A DNA stretch of 64,000 bases from Paenibacillus sp. FSL R7-0204. Lineage in GTDB: Bacteria; Bacillota; Bacilli; Paenibacillales; Paenibacillaceae. The DNA lies in the NCBI RefSeq assembly GCF_038002225.1, contig NZ_JBBOCA010000001.1, positions 4,464,001-4,528,000 on the forward strand, in the 5' to 3' direction. The notes under the pieces were generated by a model that saw only the letters and a list, made by a program, of their open reading frames with translations, was not told the DNA's origin and did not search any database. Within the stretch, counting starts at the first letter, position 1. Every line of letters begins with the position of its first letter. Of the stretch, positions 9,126 to 16,420 are shown piece by piece. The position numbers and the translations under genes were made by a program.

Positions 9126-9456
9126 GTGGACCGCGGTGTTTGGTGGATCACCCACGCGTTTCAAACTGCTTGTACCCGACAGGACAGGCTGTTATACGAC
9201 AGTCCGTTTTGTAGCAACCCCTGCTACTTCTGGAGGAGCTGTGTCTATAGAAGAGACCAACGGGAATGTTGTGCAGATGTCTTACGGAAATTATTCAACC
9301 GGCAAAAACCAGTCCCTTGAGGTGCAGCTGACTAATCCGGAAGCGCCGGCATTCTCTGTGGAGGCCGAAAGGAAGGATGACGTTCTTACCCTTCAGTATG
9401 ACATTCAAGGTACTCCGTCCTCCTGCACTTATATTGCGAAGGATCAGACCAAGTAA
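9126..9456 (+). pseudogene. 3' fragment of an unidentified gene
   Basis: An open frame continues from the transposase remnant without its own ribosome site (KKWTAVFGGSPTRFKLLVPD...) to a natural stop at 9456; about 108 codons remain. The text is beta-rich and regular (RTGCYTTVRFVATP, GAVSIEETNGNVVQMSYGNY, DDVLTLQYDIQG), like the C-terminal domain of a larger beta-sandwich protein. The start was presumably lost when the IS arrived or a deletion followed. Family not recognised. Confidence 0.55.
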
Positions 9457-9545
9457 GTGTTAAGTGGATTTCTGGTGGACAGACGGGTATACTGATCGTA
9501 TTTGCTGAATCAGCAGTTATCCCTAGATAAAAGGAGATTTATTCC

Positions 9546-9758
9546 ATGCCCATCAACCGACCACTACTCACTGACCAGGATCTGCAGGAAGCGATTGACC
9601 GCAAGCTGCCCGTCCGCGTCTTCCAGGATGACCATCTGGTGAATTCCGGCGCTACGATAGTGCGGTTCACGGATTCGGATGTTGTGATCCAGTCGCGGGT
9701 CAGTGATCTGACCTATTACTCGCGCAGCCGCTGTGAATTCTTCGAAGTCCGGCCTTAA
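9546..9758 (+). CDS. Small conserved hypothetical protein
   Basis: 70 residues, ATG with AAGGAGA 8 bp upstream. The sequence (DLQEAIDRKLPVRVFQDD, TIVRFTDSDVVIQSRVSDLT, YYSRSRCEFFEVRP) suggests a small beta-barrel fold without catalytic motifs. Its stop is 3 bp before the HNH gene, so the two are coupled. Confidence 0.75.
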   Translation: MPINRPLLTDQDLQEAIDRKLPVRVFQDDHLVNSGATIVRFTDSDVVIQSRVSDLTYYSRSRCEFFEVRP

Positions 9759-9761
9759 GAT

Positions 9762-10067
9762 ATGACTGCCCGGGCCTTGGACACTTGTGAGCTGTGCGGC
9801 CGTTCTCCTCTTGCAACTACCGTTCATCATCTGATCCCCCGCGAGAAAGGCGGCAGCCTGCTCCCGACGGCCCTTCTGTGTAAGGCTTGCCACCGGCAGA
9901 TTCATGCCCTGTATACCAACAGCGATCTCGTTGTTCTTGGCCTTACGACACTGGAGAGCCTGCGGAGCGACCCGCAGATTGCCGCTTATCTGAAATGGAT
10001 CATGCGGCAGGCGCCAGGCTCGGAACCGAAGCTGCGCAAATCAAAGCGGGTGCGAAGCAAGCGTTAG
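9762..10067 (+). CDS. Small HNH-nuclease-like zinc protein
   Basis: 101 residues. CELCG near residue 9, VHHLIPREKGG near 26 and CKACHRQIHALYTN near 44 form the beta-beta-alpha metal fold of HNH proteins: two CxxC pairs bind zinc, and His-His plus the final His supply the nuclease-type site. The middle Asn is replaced, so activity is uncertain. The C-terminal tail is very basic (KLRKSKRVRSKR), fit for nucleic acid binding. Homologues of this size are stand-alone proteins of unknown role; it has no toxin or phage partner here. A strong terminator follows. Confidence 0.75.
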   Translation: MTARALDTCELCGRSPLATTVHHLIPREKGGSLLPTALLCKACHRQIHALYTNSDLVVLGLTTLESLRSDPQIAAYLKWIMRQAPGSEPKLRKSKRVRSKR

Positions 10068-10108
10068 TCTGCCGGATGGCAGGTGCGCTCATGTCCAGGA
10101 CGCAGCAA

Positions 10109-10145
10109 AAAGGTGCCTTCCGAGTTCCGGAAGGCACCTTTTTTG
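10109..10145 (+). terminator. Terminator after the HNH gene
   Basis: The stem AAGGTGCCTTCCG/CGGAAGGCACCTT with a short loop is followed by TTTTTT. Confidence 0.9.
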
Positions 10146-10214
10146 CTGTTTGTACTGAAGGCTCTATGATTTGCTGCAAGGTCTTCTTAGTAAATAGTTC
10201 TGCGGCTCTATTGC

Positions 10215-10373
10215 TTATTTCTTCATGCCGCCATAGCTGCTCAGCTTCTCATTGAGGACTTCCTGAAAGCTCTGGACCTTGTCTTCCTGTCTCTGCACTT
10301 TGGGACTTAGAACGGGCTGAGGTCTAAAAAACTGATGATTAAAAGCCATAAGGTTATGTACGCTCATACTCAT
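10215..10373 (-). CDS. Small hypothetical protein (52 residues)
   Basis: The ATG at 10373 has an excellent ribosome site (AAGGAGG, about 10 bp upstream). The product starts MSMSVHNLMAFNHQFFRPQP and ends VLNEKLSSYGGMKK, with a charged helical centre (KVQRQEDKVQSFQE). No signal peptide or membrane segment. I do not recognise it; the ribosome site and open frame argue that it is real. Confidence 0.65.
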   Translation of the reverse strand: MSMSVHNLMAFNHQFFRPQPVLSPKVQRQEDKVQSFQEVLNEKLSSYGGMKK

Positions 10374-10564
10374 TGAAGTTCAACCTCCTTCCATAATCTT
10401 CACCCTGAATTTGCGTGAGTGCGAAGCATCTTATCCCTTATATAAACCGCTCTTTCCAATCCTAAACAGTTTTATCTGAATTATAGGTAAGGATGCTATA
10501 CATTTATCCAATTAAAAAGAGCAAGCGGTTCCCCTCATGGAGAATCGTTGCTCTATGTTACGGC

Positions 10565-11251
10565 TTACAAGCCGGCATCATACTCTTCAATCAACTGGAC
10601 TAAATAGCGGTAATTTTCCTGCGTGATCCCGAAAGTGTTCGCCGGATTCTGCTGATAATATGCCTCTGATTTCTTTACCGTATCCTCCGGTACCTGATTT
10701 GCCTCAAGAATATTCTTTTTCCAGTATAGAACACATTTTTCCGCTCTATCATCTTTTGCAGACAAGCGGTGTTCAGCACAGAAATCCAATTCCTTAATGA
10801 AGGTATTCCAAAGCTTAAGGTTAAAGGAAGCCGGTTTGCCTTTTGGAGAATCGCCTGTATCCGGCAGCTGTGAAAAAAGCGGAAGAATATAAGGGGTTAC
10901 GTCCTGTCCCCCACTAACCTTCTCCTCGAGAACGGACAGACGCATGAATCGAAGCTGCAGATCCGATAGCGCTGTCTGAATCCTGTCTTTTTCCTCACGG
11001 ATAAAGAGCCTGACGTCAAAGCTGTCATTGTTAAGATATTGCTGAATATCGCTGAGCGTCATTCCCATATTTTTAAGTGAAAGAATAACAAACATGCTGG
11101 AGAAGGAATCTGAGTCATAAAAGCGGTGCCCCTGCTCATTGACATAGGCCGGAGTGAGAACCTTTATGTCATCATAGTACTGCAAGGTACGCACACTAAC
11201 TCCAGTCAGCTCTGCAAATTCTTTGGTTTTAATGTATTTTTCCATAGTCAT
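10565..11251 (-). CDS. MerR-family transcriptional regulator
   Basis: About 228 residues from the ATG at 11251 (a second ATG is at 11245). A longer frame opening at 11338 lies inside the preceding gene and lacks a ribosome site. The N-terminus is a standard MerR winged helix (YIKTKEFAELTGVSVRTLQY, YDDIKVLTPAYVNEQGHRFY) with a dimerisation coiled coil (about 80-120). The C-terminal part is helical and lacks metal-binding cysteines, resembling TipA/Mta-type effector domains. Its start lies 6 bp after the Hsp33-like gene, so the two form an operon whose promoter carries a MerR-type operator (11916-11946); autoregulation is likely. Confidence 0.88.
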   Translation of the reverse strand: MTMEKYIKTKEFAELTGVSVRTLQYYDDIKVLTPAYVNEQGHRFYDSDSFSSMFVILSLKNMGMTLSDIQQYLNNDSFDVRLFIREEKDRIQTALSDLQLRFMRLSVLEEKVSGGQDVTPYILPLFSQLPDTGDSPKGKPASFNLKLWNTFIKELDFCAEHRLSAKDDRAEKCVLYWKKNILEANQVPEDTVKKSEAYYQQNPANTFGITQENYRYLVQLIEEYDAGL

Positions 11252-11256
11252 ACTCT

Positions 11257-11895
11257 CTACTCTATCGTATTTTCTGAGATCACCTTTGCTAAACAGGACA
11301 ACCTCCCGGGAATCTGCCCCCAAGGCAGTTGTCCCCATTCCTTAGCTTGATATAGCAGTTCATAAGCAGCCTTTCCCATCAATTGGTTATCTGCGAAGGG
11401 TAAGGGCTGCATCAAAATCCCTCTGGAAGCATTGTCCTCAGCGAGTATAATATGACTTGGAAGCTGCTCGCTCTGTACTGTAAAGTGAGAAAACAGCATA
11501 ACAACGCTATCCATATGCGCCTCAACTGTACTAGTGTGTATCCCTGTCTCCCAATTCCCTGTCGTGACCGAGACCACAGATTTACCGTCAAACAGATCAG
11601 CGGCTGTCCCGTCAAATTCATTCATTTCAGCACTATACTCCATAGTACAATTCGCATCAGAGATCTGGCAAAAAATTGAGACGCCTTGAGAAAGCCGGAA
11701 AGAAAAACTTATTTTAGAAGGAGCATCATTGATGGAAGATAATAATGCACAATTCGTTATGATCTCCTGCAAAAGGCTGCGCATTCCGGTTGTCCCGGTA
11801 AACGCATTTAATGCTTTTGAAGCTATCTGACGGGTATCCGCAACAGCCATTCTGAAATCTTGGTTCACGGACAGCATTCGTATAATATTATTCAT
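11257..11895 (-). CDS. Hsp33-like protein lacking the zinc redox switch
   Basis: 212 residues from ATG 11895 (AAGAGGTGA upstream; a GTG at 11904 would overlap that site). It matches the N-terminal domain of the redox chaperone Hsp33/HslO: SQGVSIFCQISDANCTMEYS, the GKSVVSVTTGNWETG strand, the SEQLPSHIILAED helix and RGILMQPLPFADNQLMGKA. Normal Hsp33 is about 290 residues and ends in CxC...CxxC, which holds zinc in the reduced state; here the protein stops before it, so the classical oxidation switch is absent. It is the first gene of an operon with a MerR regulator. The role is unknown: a sensor-less holdase or a ligand-binding partner of the regulator. Confidence 0.75.
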   Translation of the reverse strand: MNNIIRMLSVNQDFRMAVADTRQIASKALNAFTGTTGMRSLLQEIITNCALLSSINDAPSKISFSFRLSQGVSIFCQISDANCTMEYSAEMNEFDGTAADLFDGKSVVSVTTGNWETGIHTSTVEAHMDSVVMLFSHFTVQSEQLPSHIILAEDNASRGILMQPLPFADNQLMGKAAYELLYQAKEWGQLPWGQIPGRLSCLAKVISENTIE

Positions 11896-11915
11896 TTCTA
11901 TCACCTCTTACACCA

Positions 11916-11946
11916 ATCGTACTGTATCACGTTACGTGATACACAA
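11916..11946 (-). promoter_or_regulatory. MerR-type promoter with operator in a 19-bp spacer
   Basis: Read leftward, -35 TTGTGT (11941-11946) and -10 TACGAT (11916-11921) are separated by 19 bp, the overlong spacing diagnostic of MerR-activated promoters. A perfect inverted repeat with 9-bp arms (TGTATCACG/CGTGATACA, 3-bp centre, 11923-11943) fills the spacer. The Hsp33-like start codon follows about 20 bp downstream. Confidence 0.8.
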
Positions 11947-11963
11947 CCCCTGATTGATACAAC

Positions 11964-12009
11964 TGGAAACGGCTTTGCCGTCCTTTGTAAGGACGGTACC
12001 GTTTCAGCG
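11964..12009. repeat. 46-bp palindromic intergenic repeat, copy 2
   Basis: Inverted relative to the copy at 2714-2759 and identical at 44 of 46 positions; the two differences are in the loop. It lies in the gap between the small gene at 12070 and the Hsp33-like operon, upstream of the MerR-type promoter. Confidence 0.85.
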
Positions 12010-12069
12010 AGAAATAGAAGGACAAGTTATCGTGTGAAACATATAATTTCTTATATTTTTAAGAAAGAC

Positions 12070-12432
12070 TTATAACGAAAAATCAGTCACGCCTTTCTTG
12101 GCGGCGTACTTCAGCATATAGGTTCCTCCGCCCTCAAAAGGCATCGTGGCGATGGTGATCCGTGTATAGTCCAGCCTGTGATCTTTTAAGACTCTCTTGA
12201 CCAGAGCAATTCCGCGGGCTTCATCTGTCACTACGCAGAATAGATTAAGCACATATTTGGCCGGGTCAGCCATACTCTTGCCCATATCAAAGCCATCCAC
12301 ATAACCAAGTTCGGCATCTGCCAGGAACAAATTCAAGTATTCGGTCACTTTCTCTCTAAGCCATTCATCACGCTTGCTTCCCTTGGAGCTCTTTAAAGGA
12401 TACTGTACCACGAGCCAATGCTTATCATTCAT
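12070..12432 (-). CDS. Conserved hypothetical protein
   Basis: 120 residues, soluble, no signal peptide. The order of secondary structure (HWLVVQYPLKSSKGSKRDEW, a VTEYLNLFLADAELG helix, NLFCVVTDEARGIALVKRVL, ITIATMPFEGGGTYMLKYAA) suggests a ferredoxin-like alpha/beta fold. Function not recognised. It is 39 bp after the aldo/keto reductase gene on the same strand and probably in its operon. Confidence 0.8.
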   Translation of the reverse strand: MNDKHWLVVQYPLKSSKGSKRDEWLREKVTEYLNLFLADAELGYVDGFDMGKSMADPAKYVLNLFCVVTDEARGIALVKRVLKDHRLDYTRITIATMPFEGGGTYMLKYAAKKGVTDFSL

Positions 12433-12471
12433 TTGTGTTCACCACCAGACTTAATGATTTCTTCCAGGCTA

Positions 12472-13470
12472 CTACTTCAGGGCTGCCCAGGAAGCCTCGT
12501 TCAGCAGCTCCAGCTCCTCCGGCTCCAACCGGAAGCTCATGGCGCCGACATTCTCCCGGGCATGGCGGGCCTTGGATGCGCCGGGAATGGCAACTACAGT
12601 GTCGCCATGATAATGAATCAGCCAGTTCAGCGCGATCTGCCCGGGGGTAACCCCGTATTTGTCAGCCAGTGCAGTCAGCGAAGTGATTAGCGGCTTGCTG
12701 CGGGCCAGGCTCTTGTCGTCCAGGCCGGACATCATCCGCCGGGAACGCGAGACGGCAGCCACCTGCGACGGATCGCTATGGAAACGGCCGGTCAAGATGC
12801 CCTGCTGAAGCGGAGAATATGCGATGATCGAGATACCCAGCTCCTTGGCCACAGCCATGATGCCGTTCTGATCGATGCTGCGGTGCAACAGATTGTATTT
12901 GACCTGATTGGAGACGAGCGACAGACCGTAGGTCTTTAGCAGCCGGTGTGCTTCTGTCATTTGCTTGGCGGAATAATTGCTCACTCCGACATAACGGATT
13001 TTGCCGGCCTTCACCAATCCTGCCATCGCTTTCATCTCACTGGCAATGGAGGATAACGAGAACGGCTGGTGGATCTGGTACAGATCAATGCCTCTGCCGC
13101 CAAGGCAAGCGATGCGCTGGTCGATAGTAGCGGTGATGGAGCCTGCCGTCCGCAGCATCGGCCACCATTTGGTCGCAATCAGCGGAGCCGCATGCGGGCT
13201 GCCTTCCTGCTGAAGCTGATCCAGTACATGAGCGAGCGCCTCCTCCGACTTGCCGCCGCCATAGATTTCTGCCGTATCCACCCAGTTCATGCCGCCTTCC
13301 AGGCTGACCCGCACGATATCCAGAATATCCGCGTCTGTGATATTACTCCAGTAACGGCCTACGAATCCTTTGCCCCGGCTGAACTGCCAGCAGCCCAGGC
13401 CAAGCGGCGATACAGACAGCTCAGAGCGTCCCAGGGGACGCAGCTGCACCTTGCTTGCCAATGTCTCCAT
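12472..13470 (-). CDS. Aldo/keto reductase
   Basis: 332-residue NADPH-dependent oxidoreductase with a TIM barrel. The family marks are GLGCWQFSRGKG, GGMNWVDTAEIYGGGKSEEA (catalytic Asp and Tyr near 65-70), the Lys in PLIATKWWP, YQIHQPF in place of the usual His strand, VSNYSAKQM, YSPLQQGILTGRF and the cofactor-binding end VVAIPGASKARHARENVGAM. Substrate unknown; this subgroup (YajO/general stress AKR) reduces varied aldehydes and ketones. Confidence 0.93.
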   Translation of the reverse strand: METLASKVQLRPLGRSELSVSPLGLGCWQFSRGKGFVGRYWSNITDADILDIVRVSLEGGMNWVDTAEIYGGGKSEEALAHVLDQLQQEGSPHAAPLIATKWWPMLRTAGSITATIDQRIACLGGRGIDLYQIHQPFSLSSIASEMKAMAGLVKAGKIRYVGVSNYSAKQMTEAHRLLKTYGLSLVSNQVKYNLLHRSIDQNGIMAVAKELGISIIAYSPLQQGILTGRFHSDPSQVAAVSRSRRMMSGLDDKSLARSKPLITSLTALADKYGVTPGQIALNWLIHYHGDTVVAIPGASKARHARENVGAMSFRLEPEELELLNEASWAALK

Positions 13471-13659
13471 GTTTCATCCTTCTTTCTATAAGAGCTAATA
13501 AAGCTATGAGACAATTTAACTGTACACAAAGCTTATGACTTCCGCAGCAGGCTGTCAATGACAGCAGTGCAGGCAGGAGCGGGGGGGGTTATGGATCACC
13601 TGGAACTGAGGAACGGCCCCCATCCTCTTTTATCGTGGCTTCAAAAAAGGATGATATGG

Positions 13660-13665
13660 TATAAT
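13660..13665 (+). promoter_or_regulatory. Probable -10 box of the TPR gene
   Basis: TATAAT lies about 75 bp upstream of the TPR protein start; no convincing -35 box is seen at 16-18 bp. Confidence 0.45.
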
Positions 13666-13738
13666 TACCCTGCCTATTCATATCCAACTTGCAGGAAGCG
13701 CAATCGAACCACACACGTAACGGAGGGAATTCATATTC

Positions 13739-14410
13739 ATGATTAAAATTCTAGGTTTCCTGCTGCTCTACCGGCTGCTCGGTAATCCGATTCTGGCCCT
13801 GATTATCCTGCTGGTTGTTCTCTATTTCCTGGACCGCCGTTATGTCGGCATCCTGCCCAGCTTCTCCAAGCCATTCCGCCGCAGCCGTCAGATGTCCAGA
13901 CTGCGGACTGCCATTGCCCAGAACCCGAACGATGTCACCGCCAAATTCGATCTGGCCCGGCTGCTGATTGAGCGCAAGCGCTACAGCGAGGCCAAGGAGC
14001 TGCTGACGGCCATCGCCGACCGTTATGAGACCTCGGCTGAATACTGGGTGGAGCTCGGATACGCCAACCTCAAGCTGGGCCAGCTTGCCGAAGGCGAAGG
14101 CCAGATGCTTCAAGGCCTCGAGATCAACCGCAGAGCCCAATACGGGCAGCCTTACCTTCGTCTGGCCGAGACCTTCCGGCATATCGACCAGGACAAGGCG
14201 CTCCATTATGTGAGCCAATTCCAGGAGATCCAGACCTCCTCCAGCGAGGCTTATTATCTTGCCGGGTCGATGTATAAGGCGCTGGGCCGGACAGACGATG
14301 CCAAGCGCGCTTTTGAGGAATCGCTAGCGGTCTACCGTTCCTTGCCCAAATACAAGAAGCGCCAGGAACGCGGATGGGCGCTGCGCAGTTACTTTGCGAA
14401 GCTGCGCTGA
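13739..14410 (+). CDS. Membrane-anchored TPR-repeat protein
   Basis: 223 residues. An N-terminal hydrophobic region (ILGFLLLYRLLGNPILALII, extending to residue 33) anchors it, and a basic stretch follows (KPFRRSRQMSRL). The rest consists of tetratricopeptide units of about 34 residues: NPNDVTAKFDLARLLIERKR, TSAEYWVELGYANLKLGQLA, a degenerate middle unit, and SEAYYLAGSMYKALGRTDDA. TPRs are protein-protein scaffolds; the cytoplasmic partner is not evident. It is convergent with the sigma/DUF4179 operon. Confidence 0.9.
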   Translation: MIKILGFLLLYRLLGNPILALIILLVVLYFLDRRYVGILPSFSKPFRRSRQMSRLRTAIAQNPNDVTAKFDLARLLIERKRYSEAKELLTAIADRYETSAEYWVELGYANLKLGQLAEGEGQMLQGLEINRRAQYGQPYLRLAETFRHIDQDKALHYVSQFQEIQTSSSEAYYLAGSMYKALGRTDDAKRAFEESLAVYRSLPKYKKRQERGWALRSYFAKLR

Positions 14411-14477
14411 ATGCGCAGATACATAGACACCATGATGAAGGCTTCCTGCGCCTGGCACTAACCACAGTAATAAAACA

Positions 14478-14522
14478 AACAACCTCCGGCTACTGCACGT
14501 TACCGTGCCACGGAGGTTGTTA
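14478..14522. terminator. Bidirectional hairpin between convergent genes
   Basis: The stem ACAACCTCCG/CGGAGGTTGT encloses a smaller hairpin (GCACG/CGTGC) and lies between the TPR gene and the DUF4179 gene. T-runs are short on both sides, so termination may be weak. Confidence 0.6.
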
Positions 14523-14526
14523 TGTA

Positions 14527-15675
14527 CTATTTTACAGGAACAGTTATTTCAAGTTCAGGAATGTAAAGCCTATCCCTATCCCCATTCTTCAAGATGTAAG
14601 GTTTAATAGTGATGCTCTCCGGCCTCTTCTCAAAAGGTTCAAAGACACAGCTGTATGATAGCGTATCCCCGGTACCACTATAGCCACCATTTACCATAAC
14701 GGCCTCTTGATCTTGCCCATCCCACAGCTCAAACCAAATATTAGGTAACCCGTGTTGCTTATATTTATCTGGAATGGCTTCCTCAATAATCTTAATATCC
14801 GCTCCGGGGTCTCCCTTGATTTCAGCTAGCAGCCTGGTCGACGTTTGGCTTAGCTCCAGCCGTGTGAACCGCAAATGAATATGGTCATGTACCTTGACCT
14901 CTCCGGGAACAAGCACAAGCTCATCCAAAGTATTCTTACTCACGGGAAACTCAAAGCGAAATGGCTCATCCATTCCATTAATAGAGACCAACATTGTGAG
15001 ATCAAATTGGTCTGGGAATTGCAGATCACTTCCACTCAGTGCTGTAACGATGACAGAGTCAGGTGCACCCGTACTTCTCTTACCAATGTTGTATCCCGTA
15101 TTCACCGGTTCTCCGTTCACCAAAAACTCGATATCTTTTATCCCTCCCGTTACCTGACTGGGCGGGGTCGAAGGATCAAACCAAGCACCCAAATCTTGAC
15201 CACCTTCGGACTCAACACGGGTAAGGACCAGTGACAAGCGGCTTCCGTCATACATTATTTCCGACACCCTGATAGTCATCCCGTCCTGAGTGACGCTCTG
15301 CTCAACATTGGTGGTTAAGCCTGCTTCATTTGCTTTTTGAAGCCCGGCATCTCCGACAAGCTTGAATACACTTTCCATGAACGGCAACTGTTTCAAGGTC
15401 TCTGCCATGGCCGGAGAGATGAACCCCAGACTAATAATGAATACCAGCCCGGCTGCCACAGATGCTGCACTAATCAGCACCCGGGATCCCCAGCTACGTT
15501 TTCTGTTGGGCTTAGAGCGGAGCTTTTTTGCTGGAGTCTCCTCCAAGCCTGCCTCGTCCCCTCCGCCAATTATCCGGTAAGTATCCTCCATGCGCAGGTG
15601 CACAAGCTCAGGCACTTCTGGAAGACTCTCTTCCTGGAGTCCTGCCAGCCTGCTTTCGAATTGCTCACGACTCAT
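14527..15675 (-). CDS. DUF4179-domain membrane protein, probable anti-sigma factor
   Basis: 382 residues. The cytoplasmic N-terminus (about 1-75) contains EQFESRLAGLQEESLPEVPE, a basic stretch precedes one transmembrane helix (about 77-98, VLISAASVAAGLVFIISLGF), and a large extracellular domain follows. The DUF4179 fold begins at FISPAMAETLKQLPFMESVF, and the C-terminal half repeats immunoglobulin-like strands. The start overlaps the stop of the ECF sigma gene by 4 bp, the usual order for a sigma factor and its membrane-bound anti-sigma partner. The sensed signal is unknown. Confidence 0.85.
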   Translation of the reverse strand: MSREQFESRLAGLQEESLPEVPELVHLRMEDTYRIIGGGDEAGLEETPAKKLRSKPNRKRSWGSRVLISAASVAAGLVFIISLGFISPAMAETLKQLPFMESVFKLVGDAGLQKANEAGLTTNVEQSVTQDGMTIRVSEIMYDGSRLSLVLTRVESEGGQDLGAWFDPSTPPSQVTGGIKDIEFLVNGEPVNTGYNIGKRSTGAPDSVIVTALSGSDLQFPDQFDLTMLVSINGMDEPFRFEFPVSKNTLDELVLVPGEVKVHDHIHLRFTRLELSQTSTRLLAEIKGDPGADIKIIEEAIPDKYKQHGLPNIWFELWDGQDQEAVMVNGGYSGTGDTLSYSCVFEPFEKRPESITIKPYILKNGDRDRLYIPELEITVPVK

Positions 15676-16205
15676 TGGATCCCCTTCCTTTCTGCAGGTT
15701 GTACCAAAGATTCATATAAGGTTTTTCTGGCACGGTGCAGTCTGGTTTTGACCGCGCTCTCTGACAGCTCAAGCAGCTCTGCAATCTCCTGAAGCCTCAA
15801 TCCCTGATAATAATGCAGCTTAACAATCGTCCGCGTTACCTCTTCCAGCCCACTAATGGCCTGACGGAGATCCATATCTTCTGCGGTCGCAGAAGAGGAC
15901 TCTATGCTCTCCGGCGGTTTGGACATGACTATCACCCTCTCCCGTTTGCGCAGAATCAAGTTGCATTCGTTGATCAGAATCCGAAACAGCCACGTGTTGA
16001 AATAAGCCGCTTCTTTCAGTCCTGAGATGGCTTTAAAAGCTTTCAGCACGGTCTCTTGCATCGCATCTGCACAATCCTCGTCACTCCTGACCATGGACTT
16101 GGCGACACTATACATCCGCCGCTCAAGAATCTTTACCAGCTGGATGAAGACCTCGCTGTCACCCGCCTGGGCACGCCTGACCAGATCCTCTTGTACGCTA
16201 TCCAG
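15672..16205 (-). CDS. ECF-type RNA polymerase sigma factor
   Basis: Region 2 (DLVRRAQAGDSEVFIQLVKI, then CADAMQETVLKAFKAISGLK and FNTWLFRILINECN) and region 4 (LEEVTRTIVKLHYYQGLRLQ, EIAELLELSESAVKTRLHRA) are complete. The first in-frame ATG is at 16115, but that would remove the first helix of region 2. The same frame is open back to a TAA with no ATG, GTG or TTG, so the likely start is CTG at 16205, with GGGAGG 9 bp upstream; this gives 177 residues. It is translationally coupled to the DUF4179 gene. Such pairs respond to envelope stress and usually control their own operon. Confidence 0.88.
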   Translation of the reverse strand: MDSVQEDLVRRAQAGDSEVFIQLVKILERRMYSVAKSMVRSDEDCADAMQETVLKAFKAISGLKEAAYFNTWLFRILINECNLILRKRERVIVMSKPPESIESSSATAEDMDLRQAISGLEEVTRTIVKLHYYQGLRLQEIAELLELSESAVKTRLHRARKTLYESLVQPAERKGIQ

Positions 16206-16340
16206 GGTAGATTTCCTCCCTTCCTTCGGGATGCTGCTGCTTCCCGCTTGTTAGTTGTATATATCTGTTTAGATGAAGCACAGGCGCATAAGGTTACTCG
16301 GCATTAACAAATATTTTGACTTCTTCTTACGTAAACAGCA

Positions 16341-16378
16341 AAGAACAGGCTCCGCTTAGTAGCGAAAGCCTGCTCTTG
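16341..16378 (-). terminator. Hairpin in the sigma-MMPL gap
   Basis: Read leftward, AGAGCAGGCTTTCGCT pairs with AGCGGAGCCTGTTCT across an ACTA loop and is followed by TTTGCTGTTT. It is placed to end the MarR-MMPL transcript. Confidence 0.7.
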
Positions 16379-16420
16379 TAGAGTGTTCCATCATTGAGTC
16401 ACATCATATAATGCTGAACA

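Noticed and set aside
11252..11338. N-terminal extension of the MerR regulator
   Set aside because: The added residues come from the 3' end of the Hsp33-like gene read in another frame; the ATG just after that gene's stop gives the normal MerR start.
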